From assembly GCA_946481035.1 (NCBI GenBank), contig CAMLNK010000004.1, positions 1 through 17,563 on the forward strand: DNA of 17,563 bases, in the 5' to 3' direction. The number at the start of each line of letters is the position of its first letter. Within the stretch, counting starts at the first letter, position 1. Made by a program: the position numbers and the translations under genes. The notes below the pieces were generated by a model. The model was not told where the DNA came from. It did no database searches and saw only the letters and a list, made by a program, of their open reading frames with translations. This document shows positions 7,343 through 16,800 of this stretch, piece after piece. The DNA comes from an uncultured Dyadobacter sp. GTDB lineage: Bacteria; Bacteroidota; Bacteroidia; Cytophagales; Spirosomataceae.

Positions 7343-7388
7343 CGCAAAAAAAAGCTGCTCATCGTTAAATGAGCAGCTTTTTTTTGCG
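7343..7388 (-). terminator. Strong bidirectional intrinsic terminator after the susD-like gene
   Basis: Two perfectly complementary 20-base arms (7343-7362 and 7369-7388) enclose a 6-base loop. Each arm has a GC-rich core (GCTGCTCAT) next to eight A or T bases, so the hairpin ends in a T-run in both directions. It starts 12 bases after the stop of the SusD-like gene and should end the susC-susD transcript. Confidence 0.87.
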
Positions 7389-7399
7389 ACAATTGAATT

Positions 7400-8947
7400 T
7401 TACTTATTCCACCAAAGCGCAGTTGTAATGTCGTCATTACCTTGTGCTTTTACCGCATTCTGGTAATTGGCAAGATTCACGCTCTGTTCTTTCGGCGGGT
7501 AATACAGCCGCTGCGGAACGCCCTCGCCGAACAACGGCTGGAACTTGTAATCGGTGGTTTTGCCATCCACGGTGCGGCTCCAAACGATATCCCCCGGTTT
7601 CACGAGGAAGGTAGGGTGGCCGGTGCGGCGGATTTCGGCCCAGGCCTCGTCGCCTTGCGTGTAGAGCGCCAGGTATTTCTGATTTAGTACGTTGGCTTTG
7701 TCGGCTTTGGGCAATGCGGCCAGGTAGGTGGTGATATCAGCTTGTGCTACGCCCCATTTTTGCAGGGAAGCGGTCACGCCATTGATATATTCCTGCTGGT
7801 CCCAGTTTTTGTATTCCGAAATCAGGAACGCCACTTCGGCATATTCCTGCAAAACCTCTCCATAGTTGGCTGCATTCACAGCGGCGCCCGGAAGGCTCAC
7901 GTCGGTGGCGGTAAGCAAGCCGGCCGCGGCAACAGGCAATCCGTAAGGCTGACCTACATAGTTACCGGCGGCATTTTTAGAAGCATAAACCGGCAAACGC
8001 GGGTCCTGAACTTTCACTGTGCCGAGGTCGCCTTTCAGTACATTGATGATCACATGCGAAACGGCGAAGTCTTTGCGGTTGGCGGTAACGGTAGCACGGT
8101 AAAGCGGCGCTTCGTTCGGCGCGAGTGTCTGATATTTGAATGCCGCATTATCCCCATTGGAAGTGAAAACACCTTTTGCCAAAGCATCGTCGAAATGCGT
8201 TTTCGACTCGGCGGGCTGCTGCTTGCGGATGCGCGTCGCGATACGCAGGCGCAGGGAGTTGGCAAATTTGGCCCAAAGCTCGTTCTTGCCTTTATAAATC
8301 ACATCGTAATTGCCGAAGGTCGTGGCGGATTTGTATTTGGCCAATGTATCGCCGGCGGCTTTCAGTTCATTCAGAATATCGAGGTAGATCTTCTGCTGGC
8401 TGGCATAGGCCGGGCTGAGGTTTTCGGGCTCCTGCTGCAATGCCTGGAACTCGGGGTCCTGGCTGCCATACGATTGGTATGGAATGTTGCCAAACACGTC
8501 CGTCAGGTTCTGGAATGCATAGGCTTTCAAAATGCGGGCAATGGCGATCTGATTCGCATTGCTGCCGGCTGTTCCGGCGGCGGCGATGTTTTTGGTAGCC
8601 GGGTCGGTATTCAGCTTGATGATCTCATTGAGGTTGTTCAATGCCTTGTATGCATTGCTCCAATAAGTGTCTGAATACGAGCGGGGAATATCGTAGCGCG
8701 ACTGGTCGCTGTAAATATTCTGGCTATAATACTGCGCAAAAAGCTGCGAGCCGCGCAGGGAGCTGTTCTCGTTGCGGATGTTGTCGATCACCTGCTTCTC
8801 GGCCGAGAGCAGAATGGTGGTCGTGGTCACGCTTTCGGGACGGTTCGGGTCCTTGTTGATGTCCTCGAAATGGCTGTCGGAGCAGCTCGCCAGCAATGCG
8901 CCGATGCCCAAGGTCAGAATGCCTTTTTGATATATGAACTTTTGCAT
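7400..8947 (-). CDS. SusD/RagB-like nutrient-binding outer-membrane lipoprotein (pair 1)
   Basis: A 515-residue surface lipoprotein. The signal peptide ends in a lipobox (GALLASC, lipidated Cys22) followed by acidic residues (SDSHFED) of the kind that direct Bacteroidota lipoproteins outward. Features of the SusD-like_2/SusD-RagB group include the DINKDPN start, the helical repeat region with FQNLTDVFGNIPYQSYG (about 146-161), QDPRLPVYASKN, and EAWAEIRRTGHPTF near the C-terminus. Family role: it caps the SusC barrel and delivers bound oligosaccharide or other oligomer to it. It begins 19 bases after the SusC stop and so lies in the same operon. The terminator just downstream means no further gene of the locus is co-transcribed. 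The ligand cannot be read from sequence. Confidence 0.95.
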   Translation of the reverse strand: MQKFIYQKGILTLGIGALLASCSDSHFEDINKDPNRPESVTTTTILLSAEKQVIDNIRNENSSLRGSQLFAQYYSQNIYSDQSRYDIPRSYSDTYWSNAYKALNNLNEIIKLNTDPATKNIAAAGTAGSNANQIAIARILKAYAFQNLTDVFGNIPYQSYGSQDPEFQALQQEPENLSPAYASQQKIYLDILNELKAAGDTLAKYKSATTFGNYDVIYKGKNELWAKFANSLRLRIATRIRKQQPAESKTHFDDALAKGVFTSNGDNAAFKYQTLAPNEAPLYRATVTANRKDFAVSHVIINVLKGDLGTVKVQDPRLPVYASKNAAGNYVGQPYGLPVAAAGLLTATDVSLPGAAVNAANYGEVLQEYAEVAFLISEYKNWDQQEYINGVTASLQKWGVAQADITTYLAALPKADKANVLNQKYLALYTQGDEAWAEIRRTGHPTFLVKPGDIVWSRTVDGKTTDYKFQPLFGEGVPQRLYYPPKEQSVNLANYQNAVKAQGNDDITTALWWNK

Positions 8948-8966
8948 GATTTTCAGTTTGAGGTGG

Positions 8967-11900
8967 TTAGAACTTCACATTTACATTCAGACCATACGTG
9001 GCAGGCACCGGAATGTTACCTCCTTCGAGGCCCTGGATGTTACCGCCGCTGTTGGCGAACTCAGGGTCGATGTACTTGCTGGCGGTGTAAATATTGGCCA
9101 GGTTGCGGCCATACACCCCGAAATACACCTGCTTCACAGCCTTGGCATTCAGCGCCAGGTTGTATCCGAATGTGATCTCGCGCAGCTTCACGAACGTCGC
9201 GTCGAAGACCGTTTGCGGGGTAGGTCCGCTGTACTCCCCGCGAGACCACGCCTGCGCGGTAATGCGGGTGTCGTTCTGCGTGGTGTTGGTGACCTGGTAG
9301 GTACCATCGGCATTGTAGGTAACGGTACCTTTCACACCGTCGAGCACCACGCCGGTTTCGCGGACGTTGTTGGCGGCGGTTTTATCCAAAACCCCTGCGT
9401 ACATCGCCACTTTGTAGGTTTGCGAGAAGAACTTGCCGCCCACGCGCCCGTCTACGAGGAAGCCGAGGTTAAAATGCTTGTAGGTAAAATTGTTCTGGAA
9501 ACCGAAAAGATATTTCGGCAGCACGCTGCCCAGCGGGGTAAGCTGCTGTGCACGTTCGTAAGTGCCGTCGGCTTTGATCACCTTCTGGCCGTCGGCCGCG
9601 TACACGAAATCGTTGCCGAGAATCTGCCCGTAAGGCTGGCCCTCACGCGCCACGAGCGTCACGAGGCTGTTGGCAAGCTGGAAAGTATTCACGCCCGGTG
9701 CCAGCCGGATCACCTTGTTGCGGTTGCGCGACCAGTTCAGGCTCGAATTCCATTCAAAACCGTTGGCACGCACAGGCGTACCGGAAAGCGTCACTTCAAT
9801 ACCCTTATTATTGATCTTACCCGCATTGATCACCTTCGAATCGTAGCCGAATGCCGACGACACCGGGATGTTGATGATCTGGTTGCGGCTCACGTTATCA
9901 TAATAGGTAATGTCGAGCCCGATGCGGTTTTTTAATGCCTGGATATTCAAACCGGCCTCCCACGAGCTGGTAATCTCGGGTTTCAGCGCCTGGTTGTTCA
10001 GCTGCGCAGGTAGTTTGTAGGAGGGAAGTCCGTCGAACGACTGGCTCGCTTCGTAAGCACGTTGCAGCTGGTAGGGATCGGTGTCGTTACCCACCTGCGC
10101 CCAGCCGAGGCGTACTTTGGCAAAATCCAGCCAGTTGATATCCTTCACGCCATCGAGCTCAGTGAGGATCAAACTCGTTGTGAGTGAAGGGTATGCAAAT
10201 GAATTCCGGTTCAATGGCAGGGTAGAAGACCAGTCGTTACGCAGCGTACCGTCGAGGAACAGCAGGCTCTTCCAGCCGAGTGAGAAGCTACCGAAAATCG
10301 AACTGATCTGCTTGCGGTAGGCATTCGAGTTTACGAGTACCGAGCTCGCATTCTTCAAGTTATAATATTCAGGAATGATCAACCCGCCCTGCGTTACGGC
10401 GTCGCTGATGCGGCGGCGCTGGCTCATGATGTTACCACCCGCATTCACATTCAATGAAATATCGCCCCAGCTCTTGGTCGCCGACGCGAGCAATTCATAG
10501 TTGAACTCGCTGAAATTGTTGTTATATTCCTGGTATTGCGACTGCGTACGTGAATACACGGCAATACGGTCCTGGTATTGGTATTGATACACATCCGCAT
10601 TCACTTTTCCACTCAGTTTGAGCCAGCTGTTCACATCGTAAATCACGCCCACGTTGCCGTAGAAACGGTCACGGTTTTCTTCGAGGTAGCTTTGGTATGC
10701 CGACCAGTACGGGTTATCGATAAACTTCGCGGCTTCACCGGCAGGCGTATCCTGGTAGCCGCTGCGGTTCCAGAGGATCTGGGTGCCGTCGGCACGCTTG
10801 TAGTTTTTCAGTTTTTCGTAATCCACCTGAACTTGTCCCCACTGGAACGCTTCAAGGATGATATTCCGGTTGGTAGCACCTGTCCACGGCCGTCCGGTCG
10901 ACTGGTTCTTGATGTAATTGAAATTATTATAAAACTTGAACTTGCCCGCCTGCGTCGAACCCGAGAAGTTGATCGAGTTACGTTTCAGCGAGGAATTCGG
11001 TACAGTACCTTTCACATTCTTGTTGGTAAATGAAATGCGGTAGGTCGAGTTGGCATTGCCGCCGCTCACTGCGAGGCTGTTGGTATTCGAAACGCCTGTT
11101 TCAAAGAAGGTATGCACGTCGTTTTTAGGATAAGCCCAGGGCTGCGGTTTCAGGTATTCGGCGGTATTTTCGGGGTCGAGGTTATACCAATGCAACACCG
11201 GCGTACCGTCCAGTTTGGGTCCCCAGCTTTCATCCACGGCATATTCCGCGATGTTATATTCGGTGCCGTTGATCGTCGCTTTCTGGAAAGTGTTCGAAAA
11301 ACCACCGCCATACAGTTTCTGGCGTTTCGGCAGACGCACGATATTTTCGAATTCCACGCCGGTATTCAGCGTGATATTCACCTTGCTGTTTTCCTTGCCT
11401 TTTTTGGTGGTGATCAAAATCACACCGTTTGCAGCGCGGGTACCGTACAGCGCCGCTGCGGACGGGCCTTTCAGCACGGAAATATTCTCGATATCGTCGG
11501 GGTTCAGGTCCTGGATCATGTTACCCACGTCCTTGCCGCCGCTTCCCGCGCTGGTAGCCGCGCTGTTCAGGTCCGCATTGTCGATCGGTGTGCCGTCGAT
11601 TACGTACAAAGGCTGGTTGTTGCCGGAAATAGAGTTGATCCCCCGCAGCAGCACGCGCGAGGAACCGCCCATATTACCGCCCGACGACACCACCTGCATA
11701 CCCGACACCCTGCCCGATAATGCGCTCAATGCATTGGTAGGGCGCGTTTGCAATGCCTCGCCCTTCACTTCCTGCACCGCATAGCCGAGCGCGCGCTTCT
11801 CACGCGAGATCCCCAATGCGGTTACCACCACTTCGTTCAGGATCTTCGCATCCTGCTTCAATGCGACGGTAATTTTATCGCTGTTGCCCACGGTCACTTC

Positions 11901-12146
11901 CTGGGTGAGGTAGCCGATAAATGAAATTACGAGTACCGGTGATTCGGCGCTGACGTCGAGGCTGAACCCCCCGTTGGCGTCGGTTAATGTGCCTGTTGAT
12001 GATCCTTTCAGAGTGACGGACGCTCCGGGAAGCCCGCTGGCGTCGTTGGCGTCGGTGACAGTACCGGTAATGGTCCGCTGCTGCGCATGCGCGAGCCCGG
12101 TCGCAAGTAAAGTCACCAGGATGAAGTAGATAAATCTCGTTTTCAT
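8967..12146 (-). CDS. SusC/RagA-like TonB-dependent outer-membrane transporter (pair 1)
   Basis: A 1059-residue TonB-linked barrel. The signal peptide ends at about Ala21 (LAHA/QQ). Residues 24-98 are a carboxypeptidase-regulatory-like beta-sandwich (TITGTVTDANDASGLPGASV, ISFIGYLTQEV). A TonB-box-like EVVVTALG is at 105-112. The plug domain (about 115-250) has the SusC signature motifs RVSGMQV, RGINSISGNNQPLYVIDGTP, DLNPDDIENISVLKGPSAAA and GTRAANGVILITTKKG. The rest is a 22-strand-type beta-barrel ending in a C-terminal Phe, as outer-membrane proteins do. There is no extra N-terminal STN domain, so direct FecR-type signalling is not expected. It is the first gene of the operon with the SusD-like gene and is divergent from the SDR gene across a long regulatory gap. 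Confidence 0.97.
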   Translation of the reverse strand: MKTRFIYFILVTLLATGLAHAQQRTITGTVTDANDASGLPGASVTLKGSSTGTLTDANGGFSLDVSAESPVLVISFIGYLTQEVTVGNSDKITVALKQDAKILNEVVVTALGISREKRALGYAVQEVKGEALQTRPTNALSALSGRVSGMQVVSSGGNMGGSSRVLLRGINSISGNNQPLYVIDGTPIDNADLNSAATSAGSGGKDVGNMIQDLNPDDIENISVLKGPSAAALYGTRAANGVILITTKKGKENSKVNITLNTGVEFENIVRLPKRQKLYGGGFSNTFQKATINGTEYNIAEYAVDESWGPKLDGTPVLHWYNLDPENTAEYLKPQPWAYPKNDVHTFFETGVSNTNSLAVSGGNANSTYRISFTNKNVKGTVPNSSLKRNSINFSGSTQAGKFKFYNNFNYIKNQSTGRPWTGATNRNIILEAFQWGQVQVDYEKLKNYKRADGTQILWNRSGYQDTPAGEAAKFIDNPYWSAYQSYLEENRDRFYGNVGVIYDVNSWLKLSGKVNADVYQYQYQDRIAVYSRTQSQYQEYNNNFSEFNYELLASATKSWGDISLNVNAGGNIMSQRRRISDAVTQGGLIIPEYYNLKNASSVLVNSNAYRKQISSIFGSFSLGWKSLLFLDGTLRNDWSSTLPLNRNSFAYPSLTTSLILTELDGVKDINWLDFAKVRLGWAQVGNDTDPYQLQRAYEASQSFDGLPSYKLPAQLNNQALKPEITSSWEAGLNIQALKNRIGLDITYYDNVSRNQIINIPVSSAFGYDSKVINAGKINNKGIEVTLSGTPVRANGFEWNSSLNWSRNRNKVIRLAPGVNTFQLANSLVTLVAREGQPYGQILGNDFVYAADGQKVIKADGTYERAQQLTPLGSVLPKYLFGFQNNFTYKHFNLGFLVDGRVGGKFFSQTYKVAMYAGVLDKTAANNVRETGVVLDGVKGTVTYNADGTYQVTNTTQNDTRITAQAWSRGEYSGPTPQTVFDATFVKLREITFGYNLALNAKAVKQVYFGVYGRNLANIYTASKYIDPEFANSGGNIQGLEGGNIPVPATYGLNVNVKF

Positions 12147-12639
12147 GAAATTGTATTTTGGTGAGGATTTGTTGATCTGTTGTTTTGGAATTTTCTTCTG
12201 TTTTTGGCTGGTTAGTATTAAAAATGATTTCCTGTTAACCGGAACTGCTGGAATTAAATTCCGTAAAATCCATTAATATGAAGTTATTGTAAAGATTGTA
12301 TTAGTAAATATTTTGTAAATGTATTAAAAATAAATTAAAATGATTAATATCTATCGGATTAATAGATTAAAAGGATTGTAAAATAGAAAATTGGATTGTT
12401 CCAAGTTTTCGGTTTGTCCTGAGCCGGAAGCAGTTAGCCGCTGGCCGGCCGGCATCGCATGAGAAGAAGGGCGCTTCACGATATTTCGCGGATAGCTCCG
12501 TGGTTTCACGAAATATCGTGTAAATAAGCAGGAATGTCTGTTCTGTAAACTATTGATTTTTAGTAGCTTAATGGATTGGCACTGAAATGGTAAATGTCAT
12601 CGGGAAAGCCAGTTTTTTAACTAAACCAATTCAAATTTC
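12147..12639. promoter_or_regulatory. Long divergent intergenic region upstream of susC 1 and the SDR gene
   Basis: These 493 bases hold no gene I can support. The part nearest susC (about 12180-12420) is very AT-rich and could carry its promoter and leader, although I find no exact TAnnTTTG element on either strand. The middle (about 12420-12520) is GC-richer and carries a perfect inverted repeat. The length is more than a simple divergent promoter needs, so control by a leader RNA or a bound regulator is possible. Confidence 0.5.
12477..12520. repeat. Perfect 12-base inverted repeat with 20-base spacer
   Basis: CACGATATTTCG at 12477-12488 is exactly repeated in inverted form as CGAAATATCGTG at 12509-12520. 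The right arm is itself nearly palindromic (CACGA-AATA-TCGTG). No T-run follows, which argues against a terminator. It could be a dimeric-regulator operator or an RNA stem between the divergent susC and SDR genes. No hairpin energy was computed. Confidence 0.6.
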
Positions 12640-13392
12640 ATGAAGATCGTAATCATAGGCGGAACAGGTTTGATCGGGTCGAACGTCGCTAAAAAATTGG
12701 GCCAGCTGGGCCATACTGTCATCGCAGGCTCTCCTGCCACCGGAATCAATACCCTCACGGGTGAGGGCGTGGCGGAGGCGCTTACCGGCGCCGATGTTGT
12801 GGTAGACCTGGCTAATTCGCCCGCTTTCGACGAGGCTACCGCAGTGTCCTTTTTCGAAACGGCCGGGCATATCCTGCTGAATGCGGAAATTGCGGCAGGT
12901 GTGAAACACCACGTGGCGTTGTCTATCGTGGGTGTGGATGACATGAGCAGTGTGGCCTATATGCGTGCCAAGATCATCCAGGAGAAAATCATCCGCGAAT
13001 CGGGCGTGCCTTATACCATTATCCGCAGTACGCAGTTCCAGGAGTTTGTGCCAACCCTTGCAGTCGGCGCCGCGCAAGGCAACGAGGTGCATGTGTCAAC
13101 AGTGGCGTTCCAGCCTATTGCGGCTGAGGATGTTGCGTCGTTTGTGGCGCAGTTTGCCCTGGCTGCTCCGGCCAACGGCATCGAGGAAATCGCCGGCCCC
13201 GACCGTGCATTCATGAGCACGTTCGTCGAAACCTATTTGAAGGAAACAGGCGACACGAAAGTAGTGGTCCCCAACGATCGGAACGAGTATTTCGGAGCGG
13301 TTATCCCGCAGGCGGCGCTGGCACCGAAAGGCGGGGCGCATATCGGCAAAATCCGGTTCGAACAGTTTATAGAATCGACCCTGGTGAAGTAG
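12640..13392 (+). CDS. NmrA-like / atypical SDR NAD(P)-binding protein
   Basis: A 250-residue cytoplasmic Rossmann-fold protein. The dinucleotide-binding loop GGTGLIG is at residues 7-13, right after the first strand (KIVIIG). A Tyr107-x3-Lys111 pair (YMRAK) sits where SDR enzymes carry their catalytic Tyr and Lys. VVDLANSP, HHVALSIVGVDD and PYTIIRSTQFQEF follow the usual NmrA/SDR-a5 pattern. Family role: either an NAD(P)H-dependent reductase or a redox-sensing protein; the substrate is not evident. Length is normal. The ATG at 12640 lies after the sequence caaatttc with no Shine-Dalgarno. It is transcribed alone, divergent from susC 1, and ends in a clear hairpin. Confidence 0.92.
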   Translation: MKIVIIGGTGLIGSNVAKKLGQLGHTVIAGSPATGINTLTGEGVAEALTGADVVVDLANSPAFDEATAVSFFETAGHILLNAEIAAGVKHHVALSIVGVDDMSSVAYMRAKIIQEKIIRESGVPYTIIRSTQFQEFVPTLAVGAAQGNEVHVSTVAFQPIAAEDVASFVAQFALAAPANGIEEIAGPDRAFMSTFVETYLKETGDTKVVVPNDRNEYFGAVIPQAALAPKGGAHIGKIRFEQFIESTLVK

Positions 13393-13407
13393 ACTCCGGC
13401 AATGTGT

Positions 13408-13450
13408 AAAGCGGCTCTGTCCCGGTTGGGGCAGGGCCGCTTTGTGTTTC
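13408..13450 (+). terminator. Terminator after the SDR gene
   Basis: A 16-bp stem (13408-13423 with 13428-13443, two G-U pairs) with a GGTT loop starts 15 bases after the SDR stop. The stem has AAAGCGGC and GCCGCTTT at its base and is followed by TTTGTGTTTC, a loose T-rich tract. Confidence 0.75.
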
Positions 13451-13595
13451 ATATATTTCTTTAAAAGTTCTCATTCTCTTTAAAATAGCCCTTTTTGGGG
13501 CCTTCGTAACATTTATTTAACACGAAAGATCATCAACATAGTAGCCCTTTCCGGCAGGCGTAACGTATTTGGTACATACCGGACAGTCAAACAGG

Positions 13596-13787
13596 ATGTC
13601 AGTTTCAAGGGCTCAAATATTGATTGAAAAGCTGATCAGCAACCGTCTTTCGGCGGACGAACTGGCTGAATTGCTTACCGGCACACACGATGAAGCCGTG
13701 CAGCAGGCCTATTCGGATGCGCTGGAGGTTTATTTCAATCGATTGCTTGCTGAGGAGTCGGGCAAACGGCACAACCTGCCAGATTAG
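13596..13787 (+). CDS. Small protein resembling the N-terminus of FecR-type anti-sigma factors
   Basis: From the ATG at 13596 this is 63 residues (MSVSRAQILIEKLISNRL, SADELAELLTG, VYFNRLLAEESG). An upstream TTG at 13569 would add nine residues but is less likely. The pattern of one helix, an L(S)xxE-E(L) turn and a second helix resembles the cytoplasmic start of Bacteroidota FecR proteins, which bind ECF sigma factors. Here no membrane helix and no FecR sensory domain follow, because the frame stops at 13787. It could be a stand-alone anti-sigma-like regulator, a truncated relic, or an unrelated helical peptide. The next gene, susC 2, starts 50 bases downstream, so the two may be co-transcribed. 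The similarity is by eye only. Confidence 0.6.
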   Translation: MSVSRAQILIEKLISNRLSADELAELLTGTHDEAVQQAYSDALEVYFNRLLAEESGKRHNLPD

Positions 13788-13837
13788 ACCGGTGTAAAAG
13801 GATTGTATTTATTACCTACTCGCCTAATACTAATACT

Positions 13838-16800
13838 ATGAAACCCAAAGCTACCCTTAAAATGGCGGCACGATGTATGTTGGCCGCACTCTGTCTATCC
13901 GGCCCGGATCTCGCTGCCCGGGCCGGTACGCCGGCCGCCGGTGTGCCAGGCAAGAATGCACTTTTTCCTGTTGCCGACAGGATCAAAGGTAAAGTCACTT
14001 CGGCTGTCGACGGATCGCCGATCCCTGGTGTGAATGTGCTTGTGAAAGGCACCCAGCTCGGTACCACTACTGACGCGGCGGGGGCCTTCACGCTGGATGT
14101 GGATTCCAAAAATGCTGTACTCGTATTCTCTTATATCGGCTTCAATACCACCGAAGTAACGGTGGGCGGCAAGAGCGTGGTGGATGTGGTGCTGTCGGAA
14201 AATGTGGCCACTTTGCAGGAAGCGGTGGTAACCGCCCTGGGTATCAAGCGGGAAACGCGTTCCCTGGGTTATAATGTGGGCAAAATCGAAGGCCGCGACG
14301 TGGCCAATGTGGCCAACGAAAACGTGCTGACGTCGCTTTCGGGACGTGTTTCGGGGGTATCTATCAACCAGACCTCCGGTGTAGGATCGTCGATCAGCAT
14401 TGTCATCCGCGGTGCGGCTTCCTTGAAAAACAACCAGCCGCTGTTCGTAGTGGATGGTGTGCCGCTGGCTAACAGCCTCGCCAACGTGAGCGAAAAAGGA
14501 AGCGGCAACAAGGTCGATTACGGTAATGCGATTTCCGACATTAACCCCGACGATATCGAAAGCATGTCGGTGCTCAAAGGGCCAAGCGCGGCTGCATTGT
14601 ACGGCTCGCGTGCGGGTAACGGGGTAATCCTGATCACCACCAAGTCGGGCAAGAAAGGCAAAGGCCTCGGTGTGTCGTTTTCGACTTCCAACGTATTCGA
14701 AAAGCCTTACCGTTTTCTCGATCTGCATTACAAATACGCCAATGGCGAGCGCCCGTTCCAACTCGACGAATCGTCGGCTTACTGGGGCGGTTTGCCGCTG
14801 GATGCAGGCATTAAGGAGGTGCAGTGGAACTCGCCGGTCGGTGCCGATGGCAAGCCTGTCGCGACGGAGCTGAAATCGTACAAGGATAACATGAAGAACT
14901 TCCTCCAAACAGGAATTACTTCAACCAACAACCTGACTGTTTCCGGCTCGACAGACAAGGCCACCTACCGTGTTTCGTATAACAATATGAGTAACCGCGG
15001 TCTGATCCCCAATTCGGACCTGTACCGCAACGCGCTGAGCACGGCTTTGACATTTGATATGTCCAAGAACCTCAAACTGAGCACTAACCTCAACTTCGTG
15101 CGCTCGAACTCCAATAGCCGTCCGCAGACATCCGAGCGCGATGGTAACCCGTTGCAGGCAGTCTACTATTCGCCGAGCTACGACGTCCGCGACCTGAAAG
15201 GCGTATGGAAGCCGGGCCGTGAAGAAATCGAGCAGCTTACAGTGGCGCCGGGCGAAACCGATAACCCTTATTTTCTCGCAAAACACCTCACGAACGCCTA
15301 CACCCGCGACCGCCTGTACGGAAACCTGAAACTCGACTGGACGATCGCTCCGGGCCTCACCGCATTCGTTCGCTATTCGCATGATATGTACGACGAGGAC
15401 CGCGAAACTAAAATTCCATGGAGTTACAAAAGCATGGCCAAGGGTGGTTATTACCTCGAAAACGTAGGCCGTAATGAAGGTAATGCCGACTTCCTCGTGA
15501 CGAAGACTATCAAAAAGGGTGATTTTGATATCAGCATTTCCGGCGGTGGTAACATCATGAAGCAGAAAGGAAATAACTCCAACCTCGGCGGCCGCGACTT
15601 GTCCGTGCCCGGTCTTTACAATATCTCCAATATCCCCGTAGCCAACCGCGTGGTGGGTAATGGCAGCTACAAAAAAGCGATTTACAGCTTGTACGCATTG
15701 GGTTCTTTTGGTTTCAAAAACCAGCTTTACCTGGATTTAACTGCGCGCAACGACTGGTCGAGTACATTGCCCGAAGCGAACCGTTCGTATTTCTATCCTT
15801 CGGCGTCGCTTAGCTGGCTGGCGAGTACGACATTCAATATGCCGTCGTCCATTTCATTGCTGAAATTCCGCGGAGGCTGGGCGCAGGTGGGTAATGACAC
15901 CGATCCTTATCAGTTGTATCCCAATTTGGGAACCGGTAACTGGGGTAACCTCGTAACTGCTAACCTGGGCGGGACACTCCTGAACCCGACATTGCTGCCG
16001 GAGATCGCGACTTCAACCGAAGGCGGTGTGGACCTGAATATGTTCAACAATCGTCTGCGTTTCGACCTGACTTACTACGACCGCGCCAATACCAACCAGA
16101 TTTTCACCGTTCCAACAGCTCCTTCGACAGGCTGGGAGAGCAAGAATATCAACGCCGGTAAGCTCGTGAGCCGCGGATGGGAGATCGGGGTGGGCGGTAC
16201 GCCTATCAGCAACCTGAACGGCTGGACATTGGATGTGAATGCGAATTTCAGCCGCAACCGCGTGACTGTGAAAGAACTGGCACCTAACTTCCCGTATTTT
16301 GAACAATGGGGTGAAAACGGAGCGGGCGCATATACCTACGTAGGCGAGCAGATCGGTAACATTTACAGCCGAGGCTTCGCGACCGTTACCGACAAGAATT
16401 CGCCTTACTATCGCTGGCCGATCATCGCCTACGACGGCGACGGCGGTGATATGGACTGGCAGTCGCTGGGTGGCCGTGAGAATAATGTCAAAGTAGGTAA
16501 CTACAACCCCGACTTTATGGTGGGTGGCCAGGTTAACCTGTCTTACAAACGTTTCTCGCTCGGTTTGAGCCTCGACTGGCGCCAGGGCGGCGAATTTATG
16601 TCGTTCACGTACCGCTACGGGGAGTCGGACTGGAAATCACAGCGTCAGATCGACAACCTGATCCCGGGCAGCCTTTATTCGCCCGACCAGCTTGTTGCAT
16701 TACTGAAATCGGATCCTGAAAAATACATTATCCCGCAAAACGGAAACTTCCCGCGGGTAGGAGGGCACACAGCCGCAACGGGCGGGTTCGGAGCCGATGG

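Noticed and set aside
7346..7385. A-run and T-run pair considered as a target-site or repeat of a mobile element
   Set aside because: The runs form the stem of a terminator; no transposase, direct repeats or element ends were seen.
7742..8674. Long plus-strand open frame opposite the susD-like gene
   Set aside because: Antisense shadow of a well-supported SusD-like lipoprotein, with no domain of its own.
8934..9935. Long plus-strand open frame opposite susC 1
   Set aside because: It lies fully antisense to a clear SusC barrel and has no recognisable motif; high-GC codons leave long antisense frames open.
13895..14908. Minus-strand open frame opposite susC 2
   Set aside because: Antisense to the plug domain of a clear SusC, with no recognisable motif.
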